64,000 bases of DNA, taken from NCBI RefSeq assembly GCF_002150035.1, contig NZ_NETS01000011.1, forward strand, positions 310,001 through 374,000, read 5' to 3'. Both the position numbers and the translations under genes were made by a program. Source of the stretch: Leptospira venezuelensis (lineage in GTDB: Bacteria > Spirochaetota > Leptospiria > Leptospirales > Leptospiraceae). Of this stretch, positions 28,999-37,818 are shown piece after piece (positions within the stretch are counted from its first letter, which is position 1; every line of letters starts with the position of its first letter). Below the pieces are notes generated by a model that saw nothing but the letters and a program-made list of their open reading frames with translations, ran no database searches and was not told the origin of the DNA.

Positions 28999-29892
28999 TC
29001 AAAGCGGAAAAAGTTTAAATAAGATCTCTTCTTCCAAAATGGAAAGACTTACAAATTTTTTCTTCAGCCCTTCCAAAGTTTCATATTTCCAATAATTATT
29101 ATTTCGATTCGCGGCCGAATAAGCTCCCACTATATTAGTTGTGTAAGTTATCAAAGAAACTCCTGAGACAAGATAAAACAAAACGTTTGTAGGTTCTGCT
29201 ACATACAATGCATAAGTTGCAGATAGAACTACTAAATTGACAAAGAAGGCTGTAACTCCCTCTGCAAATTGATCCGCATATACCTGCCCTGTTCCTGGAA
29301 TTATTGCCGAAAACCCTCCTGCTAAATATGGATTCTTAGATCTTTCTTGGATCTTCTTTAGCTCAGTGGTCCAATAATCTCTAAATCTCTTGAATTCATC
29401 TTCTGAATACGTATTAGAAGAATTTCCAAAAGAAGAAGTTTCCAAATTTTCCCAATCTTTTACCTGAATCAAAGACATTAAAACAGCTTCGAGTCCTTCT
29501 AATCTGCAATTTGGATAAAGGCAGGAAATCGTTTCTTTAGGAATCTCTGCAAAATCTCTACCGGACCGAACTAAATTAGAAAAATCGTATAGGATCCGGA
29601 AGCGAATATCCTTCCAATCCGACTCTTCGAATAGTATATCTATATTCTTATTTTGTTTTAGGATTGTAAATACGTGGAAGATCCGAATGGGATTGCATTT
29701 ATTCGACTGCAAGATCCGATTGAGTTCTATCTCAGCTTCCAGATATCTTTCTGACTTGTAATAAAAGGTTGCGTTACGTAAACTATCTAACTGTGAAGGA
29801 TTTAGATTACAAACGTCCAGAGGAGAAGAGAATATTTCAAAACTCCAAAATTGGACGAATACAAATATGCTTATTTCTAATATTCTTCTCAT
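28999..29892 (-). CDS. Exported/membrane protein with IPGxGQ-type C-terminal domain
   Basis: The 297-residue protein has an N-terminal signal sequence, a helical TPR-like region (residues 25-190) and a C-terminal membrane domain with NPYLAGGFSAIIPGTGQVYADQFAEG, followed by two or three hydrophobic helices. The IPGxGQxY motif is that of TM2/DUF5683-like proteins, which often sit beside YidD-like genes. A YidD-like gene diverges from it here with the two 5' ends overlapping. The role in membrane protein assembly is an inference. Confidence 0.7.
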   Translation of the reverse strand: MRRILEISIFVFVQFWSFEIFSSPLDVCNLNPSQLDSLRNATFYYKSERYLEAEIELNRILQSNKCNPIRIFHVFTILKQNKNIDILFEESDWKDIRFRILYDFSNLVRSGRDFAEIPKETISCLYPNCRLEGLEAVLMSLIQVKDWENLETSSFGNSSNTYSEDEFKRFRDYWTTELKKIQERSKNPYLAGGFSAIIPGTGQVYADQFAEGVTAFFVNLVVLSATYALYVAEPTNVLFYLVSGVSLITYTTNIVGAYSAANRNNNYWKYETLEGLKKKFVSLSILEEEILFKLFPL

Positions 29893-30254
29893 TTTGCCAA
29901 ACTGCGTCTTCCGTCCGCAAAGAAGATCCAGAGGATCGTTTTTTTCTCACTGATATCGTATTAGATAGAATTCAAAAACACCAAACAAAGGATAGCAAAT
30001 TCCAAAATGTAATTTGCCCAATGTCACCCTCCTGTTCTCACTTTGTAAAAGAAGAATTCGAAACTTCTAATTTTTTCACTGCCCTATTTTTTTCAATCAA
30101 TAGGATTCTTTATGTTGAAAACAGACTAATACAGGATTATGGACAGAAAAGATATGTATATAAAGAAGGAAAAGGGAAACTAATCGACCACAAACCGATC
30201 GATGAATTTCCCAGAGATTTCGATTCCTTTAAACTGGAATTTACTGACGATTAG
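29793..30254 (+). CDS. YidD-like protein with predicted signal sequence
   Basis: The coding core spans NVICPMSPSCSHFVKEEF then SINRIL, which matches the YidD (membrane protein insertion efficiency factor) signature C-x-F-x-P-x-C-S. It is preceded by a hydrophobic stretch (ICLFLIFFSFCQ), not usual for YidD. The start is unclear: GTG at 29793 is used here, TTG at 29769 and an ATT near the hydrophobic stretch are alternatives. Any of these lies inside the first codons of the divergent gene, so the two share about 100 bases. YidD assists YidC insertion; here the idea of an exported variant is an inference. Confidence 0.6.
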   Translation: MKDLDYKRPEEKRIFQNSKIGRIQICLFLIFFSFCQTASSVRKEDPEDRFFLTDIVLDRIQKHQTKDSKFQNVICPMSPSCSHFVKEEFETSNFFTALFFSINRILYVENRLIQDYGQKRYVYKEGKGKLIDHKPIDEFPRDFDSFKLEFTDD

Positions 30255-30801
30255 AATTAGAAGAGTCTAATTGATAAAAATATCCACTATCCTTCTCGAA
30301 ACGATGTTTTCCTATATCGTTACATTTCAAGTGGTCACAAAGTTTTACCTTATATTCATTCGCTTCTATATAAGCAGAACTATTTTTTCCGAACACTTTA
30401 GTCCCGACGATCATTTCTACACCTTGAGGTAAATTAGAAACTACTAAAGCAGAATCCTTATTCATTGTCTTCTGGTCGAATGCATTGTCTATCGTGTATT
30501 CTTGGTATGGTTTAGGTCCGACTACCCAAAGAACTGGAAATAAAAAGCAAATCGCTCCAACCAAGGCTCCGGTTTTGATTTCGGTTGCCATACGAACATT
30601 TCTTAAATACTTGCGATCTTTTTTAAATTCTAAATAATAATTTTCAAATATACCGTCAGACATCACCACTTCCACTGGTGTTTTTCCAAGTCTTTGGCTT
30701 TGGTTATATACATCCAATCCAGGAGGATCTGTAATAATCTTAACGGTAGTCGTACACTGTAATAAATACAGGCTAAGACATATAAGTAGAATCTTTCTCA
30801 T
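30241..30801 (-). CDS. PEGA-like predicted lipoprotein
   Basis: The 186-residue protein starts MRKILLICLSLYLLQC with a lipobox and Cys16. TVKIITDPPGLDVYNQSQRLGKTPVEV matches a PEGA-type beta module that usually packs on the cell surface or periplasmic face. A hydrophobic stretch (GALVGAICFLFPVLWVVG) follows. Its 3' end overlaps the YidD-like gene by 14 bases. The function is unknown. Confidence 0.75.
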   Translation of the reverse strand: MRKILLICLSLYLLQCTTTVKIITDPPGLDVYNQSQRLGKTPVEVVMSDGIFENYYLEFKKDRKYLRNVRMATEIKTGALVGAICFLFPVLWVVGPKPYQEYTIDNAFDQKTMNKDSALVVSNLPQGVEMIVGTKVFGKNSSAYIEANEYKVKLCDHLKCNDIGKHRFEKDSGYFYQLDSSNSNRQ

Positions 30802-30930
30802 CGGTAATCCAATATAAATGATAAGTTATGTATTTTTCCGACTGGCAACGAGGTCAATTTTGTTTTGAAGAAAACTTAGAATTCGCTCTATCCCAAAAGA
30901 GTTATACGAAACACTTCTATACATTTAGGG

Positions 30931-31830
30931 TTAGATGGACGTTATTCCTCCTTGTAGGACTCCCCCTTGGTAAATATACAAAATCCGCCCTTCTAACTCA
31001 CCTTTTTCCATCATAGATTCAATAATGCTGATAGACTTAGCGGCATATATAGGCTCTAAATAGATTCCGAATCGTCTCTGGTATTCCTTAGATCTTTCCA
31101 ACCAATAATTTCCCTTATTTCCATAGGTAAAATCTACCTCTAAACTTTTTTTTGGATCGATTAGGTTTTCATAAGGAAGATCTATATTTCCAAGTCGAAG
31201 TGACGACAGATTCGATTTCATCCAATGGCCAAATTTCTCTTTTTGTAGACCGAGGCAAATCCCAGTGATTGGAAGTTTTCCCCACAAAATTCCAGAAATC
31301 CAAGTAAGTCCAGAACCAACGTCTAAAACAATCCGGTCATAATGAGTTTGATCTATTTCTTCCCAAAGATAAGACACGCCTTGCAAAGCTGAATGCGTGA
31401 ATAGATATTCTGGGACCAGAAATTCGCGAGAAGGGAGAGAATTTGTAGTAACTTCGACAGCTTTCTCCCATTCTTTCCTCGTAGGATACAATTCTAAGCT
31501 AGAAAATCGATTAGAAATGATAGAAGCAGGAGTAATTAGCTCTGGGTTCCTGGAATATCCCAGGATTTTTGTAGGCACTCCGACAACTCGAAAAAACAAA
31601 CTCCCAGCAAGTATCGCATTGGAATGTAAATTCCCTTGCAAAATGATTTTTTGGATTTTCCCAGTTCGGAGTTTCGATTCTAAACTTTTATAAATTCCGG
31701 TTAATTTCCGGATCTTAGTTCCTTGGGAAAAGAAGATTCGATCTTCTCTTTTGATAAATAATTCTGAGGAGCGAACTTTTAGAACGGAATCAACTCCGGT
31801 TCTGCGGGGACGCAAAACGGAGTCTTTCAA
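30931..31830 (-). CDS. PLP-dependent D-cysteine desulfhydrase/ACC deaminase-like protein
   Basis: The 299-residue protein resembles the fold-type II PLP family: LFIKREDRIFFSQGTKIRKLTG places the PLP lysine (usual GGNKxRKL varies to QGTKIRKL), and IILQGNLHSNAILAGS matches the usual Q-S-N-H region. The protein ends in IYQGGVLQGG, where relatives have HTGG. Members deaminate or desulfhydrate small D-amino acids; these changes make the substrate uncertain. It lies 3 bases after lepA, so is likely in its transcript. Confidence 0.75.
   Translation of the reverse strand: MKDSVLRPRRTGVDSVLKVRSSELFIKREDRIFFSQGTKIRKLTGIYKSLESKLRTGKIQKIILQGNLHSNAILAGSLFFRVVGVPTKILGYSRNPELITPASIISNRFSSLELYPTRKEWEKAVEVTTNSLPSREFLVPEYLFTHSALQGVSYLWEEIDQTHYDRIVLDVGSGLTWISGILWGKLPITGICLGLQKEKFGHWMKSNLSSLRLGNIDLPYENLIDPKKSLEVDFTYGNKGNYWLERSKEYQRRFGIYLEPIYAAKSISIIESMMEKGELEGRILYIYQGGVLQGGITSI
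31445..31458 (+). repeat. Repeated 14-mer GTAGTAACTTCGAC inside the PLP-enzyme gene
   Basis: This is identical to the copies at 21473 and 24387. A variant, GTAGGCACTCCGAC, lies 126 bases further at 31571-31584. The frame differs from that used in the aldo/keto reductase. Confidence 0.7.
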
Positions 31831-31833
31831 AAA

Positions 31834-33639
31834 TTAATCCCCGGTTTTTAAGACTGCTAAGAAGGCTTCTTGAGGAATTTCAACGTTTCCGATCTGTTTC
31901 ATCCTCTTCTTTCCTTCTTTCTGCTTCTCTAAAAGTTTTTTCTTACGGGTAATATCTCCGCCGTAACATTTAGCGGTAACGTTTTTACGAAGGGCAGAAA
32001 TACTTTCTCTGGCGAGAATTTTGCCACCAACCGCAGCTTGGATCGGGATCATGAACTGGTGACGAGGAATGATCTCTTTTAATTTTTCAATAATCTCTCT
32101 ACCTCGAGATTCTGCTTTGGAACTGTGAACGATCATAGAAAGTGCATCCACAGATTCTCCGTTTACCAGAATATCCATTTTAACGAGCCTTGAGGCCTTA
32201 TATCCACACGGTTCATAGTCTAAGGAAGCATAACCTCTGGTGAGAGATTTTAGTTTATCATAAAATTCGAAAATTAACTCCGCAAGAGGGATCTCATAGG
32301 TCAACTGCACCTTATCTTGAGAAAGATAAACCGTGTCCAACTGAACTCCCCTTTTATCAATTGCCAAGGACATGATATTTCCAACGTATTCATTCGGAGT
32401 AATGATAGACGCTTTTACATAAGGCTCTTCTGTAGCTTCAATAAAAACAGGATCCGGAAATTTAGATGGGTTATCTATATCGAATACTTCACCATTTTTC
32501 ATTCGGATTGTATATTTTACGGAAGGTGCAGTAGTGATCAGGTCAAGATTGAATTCTCTTTCTAATCTTTCTTGTACGATCTCCATGTGGAGAAGTCCAA
32601 GATATCCGACTCGGAATCCAAACCCTAACGCAGCAGAACTTTCCTTTTCATACACAAGAGCTGCGTCGTTCAGTTTCATCTTCTCGATCGCATCTACTAA
32701 TTCTTCGAATTGTTCTCCCATAATAGGAAATAATCCTGCGAACACCATAGGTTTTGCATCTTTATAGCCAGGAACCGCTTCTGTACTTGGATTAGAAAAT
32801 AATGTTACTGTATCTCCAGTTCTTGCATCAGAAACTTTTTTGATACCAGCTATAATATAGCCAACTTCACCCGCTGTGAGAGAGTCTGTAGGTGTTAAAC
32901 CAATTCCTTTGATACCAACTTCGTTGACTGTAAAATCCTTTTGGCTACTCATCAAAAGGATTCGATCTCCTTTTTTGACAGTTCCGTCGAATACTCGGAT
33001 CTTGATCACAACACCCATGTATGGATCGAAATATGAATCGTAAATAAGTGCTTTAAGTGGACCTTTTGGATTTCCTTTTGGCGGTGGAATTTGTCTTGTG
33101 ATTTCTTCTAAGACTGCTTGGACATTCAGTCCAGTTTTTGCCGAAATAGCCACAGCATTCTCTGCATCTAAACCTAAACTGTCTTCGATCTGTAATTTGG
33201 TCTTCTCCACATCCGCGGCAGGAAGGTCCACCTTATTCATGACTGGTATGATTGCTAAGTCTTGCTCCATCGCAAGATATAGGTTAGCTAGAGTCTGAGC
33301 CTCTACTCCTTGGCTAGCATCTACAATAAGAAGCACACCTTCGCATGCTTTTAAGGATCTAGATACTTCGTAGGTAAAGTCTACGTGACCAGGAGTATCG
33401 ATCAGGTTCATCGTATATGTATTACCGTCGGCGGCGGTATAATTAAAGGTGGCATTGTTTGCCTTGATCGTGATCCCTCTCTCCCTTTCAATATCCATGG
33501 AGTCTAGGATCTGGTCCTTTTTTGTCCGATCATCAGTAATCCTGCCTATTTCCAAAAGTCTGTCCGCTAAAGTGGACTTACCATGGTCAATATGGGCGAT
33601 AATCGAGAAATTGCGGATGAATTGTTGGCGGTCGGACAT
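31834..33639 (-). CDS. lepA: Elongation factor 4 (LepA)
   Basis: The 601-residue GTPase begins MSDRQQFIRNFSIIAHIDHGKSTLADRLLE with the G1 motif AHIDHGKST and has G3 DTPGHVDFTYEVSRS and G4 NKVDLP. The remaining domains through the LepA-specific C-terminus (VTAKCYGGDITRKKKLLEKQKEGKKRMK) are intact. LepA acts on ribosomes and is thought to affect initiation or back-translocation. The ATG at 33639 is chosen over a TTG four codons earlier by family start. No strong ribosome site is seen. Confidence 0.96.
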   Translation of the reverse strand: MSDRQQFIRNFSIIAHIDHGKSTLADRLLEIGRITDDRTKKDQILDSMDIERERGITIKANNATFNYTAADGNTYTMNLIDTPGHVDFTYEVSRSLKACEGVLLIVDASQGVEAQTLANLYLAMEQDLAIIPVMNKVDLPAADVEKTKLQIEDSLGLDAENAVAISAKTGLNVQAVLEEITRQIPPPKGNPKGPLKALIYDSYFDPYMGVVIKIRVFDGTVKKGDRILLMSSQKDFTVNEVGIKGIGLTPTDSLTAGEVGYIIAGIKKVSDARTGDTVTLFSNPSTEAVPGYKDAKPMVFAGLFPIMGEQFEELVDAIEKMKLNDAALVYEKESSAALGFGFRVGYLGLLHMEIVQERLEREFNLDLITTAPSVKYTIRMKNGEVFDIDNPSKFPDPVFIEATEEPYVKASIITPNEYVGNIMSLAIDKRGVQLDTVYLSQDKVQLTYEIPLAELIFEFYDKLKSLTRGYASLDYEPCGYKASRLVKMDILVNGESVDALSMIVHSSKAESRGREIIEKLKEIIPRHQFMIPIQAAVGGKILARESISALRKNVTAKCYGGDITRKKKLLEKQKEGKKRMKQIGNVEIPQEAFLAVLKTGD

Positions 33640-33744
33640 TGCTAAAAACAAAGTCCAGCGAGACGGGGCCTGTGAAAAGTCTTTTACTGGGGAAATTTGT
33701 CCCCGGCCCTATTACAGACCGAGGAGCTTGCAATTGAAACGGAA

Positions 33745-34125
33745 CTAGTTTACATTTCCATACACATTATTATCAGGCTGCAGGTTTGAACATTGCCCAA
33801 ACAGTACGGCGATAGAAGGTTGAAGCTTCAATGCTCCAAACAATTTAATCTCGTCCACACAGGCATTTACATCTTCCTTAGCGTAATATTCGCCCGGCTT
33901 GATTCCTGCCAAAATTGGTGGAAGATATATATTATTTAAATAAGTAGAGCCTGAAAAGTCTCCAGTCCCAATCGCATATAATTGAGCCGCGACAGTAGCC
34001 GCCTCTTCTATTTTATCCTTTGCCTCACTTCCTTTATAACGATTCGTTAATCCGGTAGTGTTTAACGCCACGCAGTTTACTGCGATCGTTAGAATAAATA
34101 AGAGCGGTAATATTCCGATCCTCAT
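33745..34125 (-). CDS. Predicted Leptospira-type lipoprotein
   Basis: The 126-residue protein has a signal (MRIGILPLLFILTIAVNC) with lipidated Cys18. The mature part, with TNRYKGSEAKDKIEEAATVAAQ and a pair of Cys residues (DVNACVDE, FGQCSN), resembles a small lipoprotein family of Leptospira annotated as TIGR04452. The match is from memory and is not certain. It is a single gene upstream of lepA on the same strand. The function is unknown. Confidence 0.72.
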   Translation of the reverse strand: MRIGILPLLFILTIAVNCVALNTTGLTNRYKGSEAKDKIEEAATVAAQLYAIGTGDFSGSTYLNNIYLPPILAGIKPGEYYAKEDVNACVDEIKLFGALKLQPSIAVLFGQCSNLQPDNNVYGNVN

Positions 34126-34153
34126 TGAAAACCTCTTTTGAGAAAATTTGGAC

Positions 34154-34177
34154 TTCGTTTTGATTTTTTAAAACGAA
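34154..34177. promoter_or_regulatory. Inverted repeat between the LpxC-like and lipoprotein genes
   Basis: A perfect 8-bp inverted repeat, TTCGTTTT (34154-34161) and AAAACGAA (34170-34177), lies between two minus-strand genes. It is AT-rich and could be a weak terminator or an operator. The half-site CGTTTT/AAAACG matches the palindrome before the tandem-HTH gene at 45034. Confidence 0.35.
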
Positions 34178-34228
34178 ACCGTTTCTATTACAAGTAGTTT
34201 TAGGTTCTTGGAAATCATATTAATGAAA

Positions 34229-35221
34229 TTAATTTCCGATTCTGATCCCATGTTTTTTCAATTCGTCCTGATTACAGGAAAATTGAGCAATATCTATCTG
34301 CTTATGATGATCAAAAAGAAAGGTTGTCATCTTTCCAAAAAACTTTCCCTCATATTTTTCTTCTACAAAGCGTAACCAGGAAATGATATCTATCATCTCG
34401 TGACAGATGAATTCGTAATTATAATCTGACCTTGGGTCCTTAAATTTGTCCCGAATATTATAAATTTTATCTTCATCTAATAGTAATACATTTTCCAAGG
34501 TGAACGGATAATCTTTCAATCCTCCAGCAAGTCCGATTTGGTAAAAACTTTCCGCGTCCTTTTTATTACGGAACGCAGTCGTTCTTGCGTCTCCAAAATA
34601 AGAAAAATTTTCAGGAGTCAGTTCTGTCACGATCCTGGATTTTCCAACTGTGGTTCCGGGATATTCTACTTGGTGGTCTATCAAAAGGCCTTTTGAGTCC
34701 TGGACCGCTGGTTCTAAAATACAATACCCCTTATCCCATACTAGTGCAAACGGAGAAGATACTGTGATTTTTTTCCTTTCTCCTAACCTTCTCCAATTCC
34801 CTTTAAATTGATCCATATAGACCCGGTCACAATAATCGAAAGTAGGAAAACTGGATTCAGTTAAACTAAAGTCAGCATAAATACCAAAGGCTAACATCCA
34901 GGCTAGAGGATGTTCTATCACCTTCACTTCTCCCAGCTGTATATTATGATTTCCTTTTTTACATTTCTCACTATCCAGATCGTATCGAATTCCATTCCAG
35001 CTAAATCCGGATTTTCCATTCTGAGCAGGACTGACTTTAACTACCGAATCCTTGTTTTCAAAAGTGGCCTTACCTTCTACACTAAATTCTTTTTGAATCG
35101 TATAAGAATAATTCGGATCTATCTCTACCTTCTCTGCAAACTCAGGAGGAAGATGTAGAATTTCCGGATTTCGATCCGAGACTAAGTTTTTAATTTCAGA
35201 AATTTGAGTCAGGACCTTCAT
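34229..35221 (-). CDS. LpxC-family deacetylase homologue (atypical)
   Basis: The 330-residue protein aligns with UDP-3-O-acyl-GlcNAc deacetylase LpxC in order: VIEHPLAWMLAFGI (E103, H104, as in SVEH), ARTTAFRNKKDAESFYQIGLAGG (as in ARTFGF...), EFICHEMIDIISWL (H274, D278, as in RHKMLDAIG) and FLFDHH (H305, as in SGHAL). Zinc ligands and general acid/base residues are thus kept. The lysine after the ligand His is Glu275 here, and the N-terminal GVGLHTG region is not recognisable. It may be a second, diverged LpxC paralogue; whether it deacetylates lipid A precursor is open. A membrane protein gene lies just upstream on the same strand, 6 bases away. Confidence 0.7.
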   Translation of the reverse strand: MKVLTQISEIKNLVSDRNPEILHLPPEFAEKVEIDPNYSYTIQKEFSVEGKATFENKDSVVKVSPAQNGKSGFSWNGIRYDLDSEKCKKGNHNIQLGEVKVIEHPLAWMLAFGIYADFSLTESSFPTFDYCDRVYMDQFKGNWRRLGERKKITVSSPFALVWDKGYCILEPAVQDSKGLLIDHQVEYPGTTVGKSRIVTELTPENFSYFGDARTTAFRNKKDAESFYQIGLAGGLKDYPFTLENVLLLDEDKIYNIRDKFKDPRSDYNYEFICHEMIDIISWLRFVEEKYEGKFFGKMTTFLFDHHKQIDIAQFSCNQDELKKHGIRIGN

Positions 35222-35227
35222 TCTATC

Positions 35228-35911
35228 TTAAACTTTCCAGACACCTTCTACAAATAGATAACTGAAAGAGAGCGCACCCAAATATACAAACATGGTCGGG
35301 ATCGCCCAAAGTAATTTTGTTCTGAAAGGTTTATGCTCTGTGTGAAAATATGCAAATGTTGCAAAGATACCTAAAACAAATTCAGGGAACAAGACGTAGA
35401 TCGCTGTATGACCGATCATAGAAACATTCTGAGCATACCAAACTGGAATCAGTCTCATAAATTCTTCGGATAAGAAAAAGATAAGAAACGAGCTTACTCC
35501 AGCTAATAGATATTTGCTGATCGGATTTGCTTCCGGATATCTTTTCTCAAATCGAGTAGAAACATATACTATTATAAATAGCGGGATGGTCCAGAGTCCT
35601 GCCATGTATGCGGACACTGTTCCAAATTTATAAAATCCATCCGGCGGAAATACTAAAATGCCAAGCACCTTGGATAGAAACCAATCCGGAATTACCTGTA
35701 GAATACTAACAGGCAAAACAAAAAGGAAAATATCCATCCAACGATCATGGTCCCACACTTGGGCAACAATAGGGAGAGAGATATTATAGACTAGGACCAG
35801 AAAAAACATTCTCCAACCGCTGGTCGCAGGGATCGGAAGTAATAGAACTATGATACATAGTATTGTGAAGGAGATATGAAAGAATATAGAATGCTTTTCT
35901 GTCGTTTTCAT
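35228..35911 (-). CDS. Integral membrane protein of unknown function
   Basis: The 227-residue protein from ATG 35911 has about seven hydrophobic helices and motifs VPDWFLSKVLG, PPDGFYKFGTVSAYMAGLW and FPEFVLGIFATFAYF. The longer frame is rejected because its first 45 residues are non-hydrophobic and lie over the enolase upstream region. It probably shares a transcript with the LpxC-like gene and may act on the envelope, but I recognise no family. Confidence 0.72.
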   Translation of the reverse strand: MKTTEKHSIFFHISFTILCIIVLLLPIPATSGWRMFFLVLVYNISLPIVAQVWDHDRWMDIFLFVLPVSILQVIPDWFLSKVLGILVFPPDGFYKFGTVSAYMAGLWTIPLFIIVYVSTRFEKRYPEANPISKYLLAGVSSFLIFFLSEEFMRLIPVWYAQNVSMIGHTAIYVLFPEFVLGIFATFAYFHTEHKPFRTKLLWAIPTMFVYLGALSFSYLFVEGVWKV

Positions 35912-36037
35912 CGATGGATTTCTATCTTTATAGGTAGTCCAGGCAATCTTTTTTCCTCCTTTTCCCGCTTGATTTATTTCCCTATAACAAAAGGATTTCA
36001 GGAAAAATCTATAAGAGATAGGTATTATAAGAATCAC

Positions 36038-37336
36038 ATGTCCCAATCCTCCAAAATTTCGGCGATCCGCGCCCGCGAAATCATGGATTCCAGAGGCAAT
36101 CCTACGGTTGAAGTAGATGTAAAACTGGAAGATGGCTCTTTCGGTAGAGCTGCAGTCCCTTCTGGAGCATCCACAGGAGAATACGAAGCAGTAGAACTTA
36201 GAGACGGAGACAAATCCCGTTATTTAGGCAAAGGTGTTCTGAAAGCTGTCGAGAATGTAAACGTAAAGATTAAAGACGTTCTAATCGGTGAAGATGCTTT
36301 AGACCAGAACCGAATTGATTCCCTGATGTTGGACAAGGACGGAACCAAAAACAAATCCAAATTAGGTGCAAACGCGATCCTTGGAACTTCCCTTGCAGTA
36401 GCAAAAGCGGCAGCTTCTCATACTAGACTTCCACTATACAGATATATTGGTGGAAACTTCGCAAAGGAACTTCCAGTTCCTATGATGAATATTATCAACG
36501 GCGGAGCTCACGCAGACAATAACGTAGACTTCCAAGAATTTATGATCCTACCTGTGGGAGTAAATAGCTTCCGCGAAGCTTTAAGAGTTGGGGCAGAAGT
36601 TTTCCATAGTCTCAAGTCGGTTCTTAAATCCAAAAAACTGAATACCGCAGTTGGAGATGAGGGTGGATTCGCACCTGACCTAGCAAGCAACCTGGAAGGA
36701 TTAGAAGTTATTCTCCAAGCCATCGAAAAAGCGGGCTATAAGCCTGAAAAAGACGTATTATTGGGTCTGGACGCTGCTTCTTCCGAGTTTTTTGACAAAA
36801 CCAAGAAGAAGTACGTTCTGGGCGGAGAAGGAAATAAAGAGTTCTCCAGCGCAGAATTAGTGGAATACTATTCAAATCTAGTCTCAAAGTATCCGATCAT
36901 TACTATTGAAGACGGTCTGGATGAGAACGACTGGGAAGGTTGGAAACTTCTAAGCGAGAAATTGGGTAAGAAGATCCAACTCGTAGGTGATGATTTATTC
37001 GTTACCAATATAGAAAAACTTTCTCAGGGAATTTCCCAAAAGGTGGGCAATTCCATCCTGATCAAAGTGAACCAAATCGGAAGTTTATCCGAAACATTGG
37101 CGTCCATCGATATGGCTAAAAAAGCCAAATATACGAATGTGATTAGCCATAGATCTGGAGAAACCGAGGACGTAACTATTTCGCATATCGCAGTAGGTAC
37201 GAACGCGGGCCAGATCAAAACTGGTTCCCTTTCCAGGACCGATAGGATCGCTAAATATAACGAACTTTTGAGAATCGAAGAAGAATTAGGTTCTTCTGCG
37301 GTTTACAAAGGGAGAAATACATTCTATAATCTTTAA
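36038..37336 (+). CDS. eno: Enolase
   Basis: The 432-residue enzyme converts 2-phosphoglycerate to phosphoenolpyruvate. It has SGASTGEYEAVELRDG near the N-terminus, metal ligands in GLDAAS, TIEDGL and LVGDDLFVTN, and the signature region SHRSGETEDVTISHIAVG. The ATG at 36038 gives the family N-terminus (SKISAIRAREIMDSRGNPTVEVD); an earlier start would extend over the divergent gene. It is followed 7 bases later by ftsB/divIC. Confidence 0.97.
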   Translation: MSQSSKISAIRAREIMDSRGNPTVEVDVKLEDGSFGRAAVPSGASTGEYEAVELRDGDKSRYLGKGVLKAVENVNVKIKDVLIGEDALDQNRIDSLMLDKDGTKNKSKLGANAILGTSLAVAKAAASHTRLPLYRYIGGNFAKELPVPMMNIINGGAHADNNVDFQEFMILPVGVNSFREALRVGAEVFHSLKSVLKSKKLNTAVGDEGGFAPDLASNLEGLEVILQAIEKAGYKPEKDVLLGLDAASSEFFDKTKKKYVLGGEGNKEFSSAELVEYYSNLVSKYPIITIEDGLDENDWEGWKLLSEKLGKKIQLVGDDLFVTNIEKLSQGISQKVGNSILIKVNQIGSLSETLASIDMAKKAKYTNVISHRSGETEDVTISHIAVGTNAGQIKTGSLSRTDRIAKYNELLRIEEELGSSAVYKGRNTFYNL

Positions 37337-37343
37337 ACTTCTT

Positions 37344-37808
37344 ATGGGTATGAATCTGGCGAACAAACTGTTTTTACTTCTGCTTTTCCTTTCCGGAATG
37401 TTTTACTTCACGGTGTTGGGAGAGTCAGGTTTGGTCGTACGTTCTACCCTAGAAACCAGTCTTTCCAGCCTTAGATTGGATGTGGAAAGACTGGAGTATG
37501 AAAATAGACAATTAGAAGAAAGGCAAAAACTTCTAAGAGATGATAAGGTTGCATTAGAGAAAGAAGCTAGAAAGTATTATCTTCTCTCCGAAAACGCACA
37601 AATTATTAAATTTAGGGAGCCAGAACCAAAAGCGGAGAATCGTCCGGTCCTCGCCTCCCGTCTAATTGCTTTAAGAGCGGACCGTGATATGCCGGTCCCT
37701 CCGATCCAGTTACTTCGCTTTTTTTACGTTTCCTTTGTAGCTTTCGTATTTATTGGAGTTTTCAGGAAATTACGGAGGAAGAAACTGGAAGAACGAACCG
37801 CTGCTTAA
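37344..37808 (+). CDS. FtsB/DivIC septum formation initiator
   Basis: The 154-residue protein has one N-terminal membrane segment, a coiled coil (about residues 30-75, LSSLRLDVERLEYENRQLEERQ) and the family hallmark AREYYLLSENAQIIKF (here ARKYYLLSEN). A second hydrophobic stretch near residue 130 (FFYVSFVAFVFIGVF) is unusual. It acts in the divisome with FtsL and DivIB homologues. The eno-ftsB order is common in bacteria. The start could also be the ATG two codons later. Confidence 0.87.
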   Translation: MGMNLANKLFLLLLFLSGMFYFTVLGESGLVVRSTLETSLSSLRLDVERLEYENRQLEERQKLLRDDKVALEKEARKYYLLSENAQIIKFREPEPKAENRPVLASRLIALRADRDMPVPPIQLLRFFYVSFVAFVFIGVFRKLRRKKLEERTAA

Positions 37809-37818
37809 GGGAGCCAGA

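Noticed and set aside
30828..31016. 62-codon frame on the plus strand
   Set aside because: It overlaps the end of the PLP-enzyme gene, has no ribosome site and no known motif.
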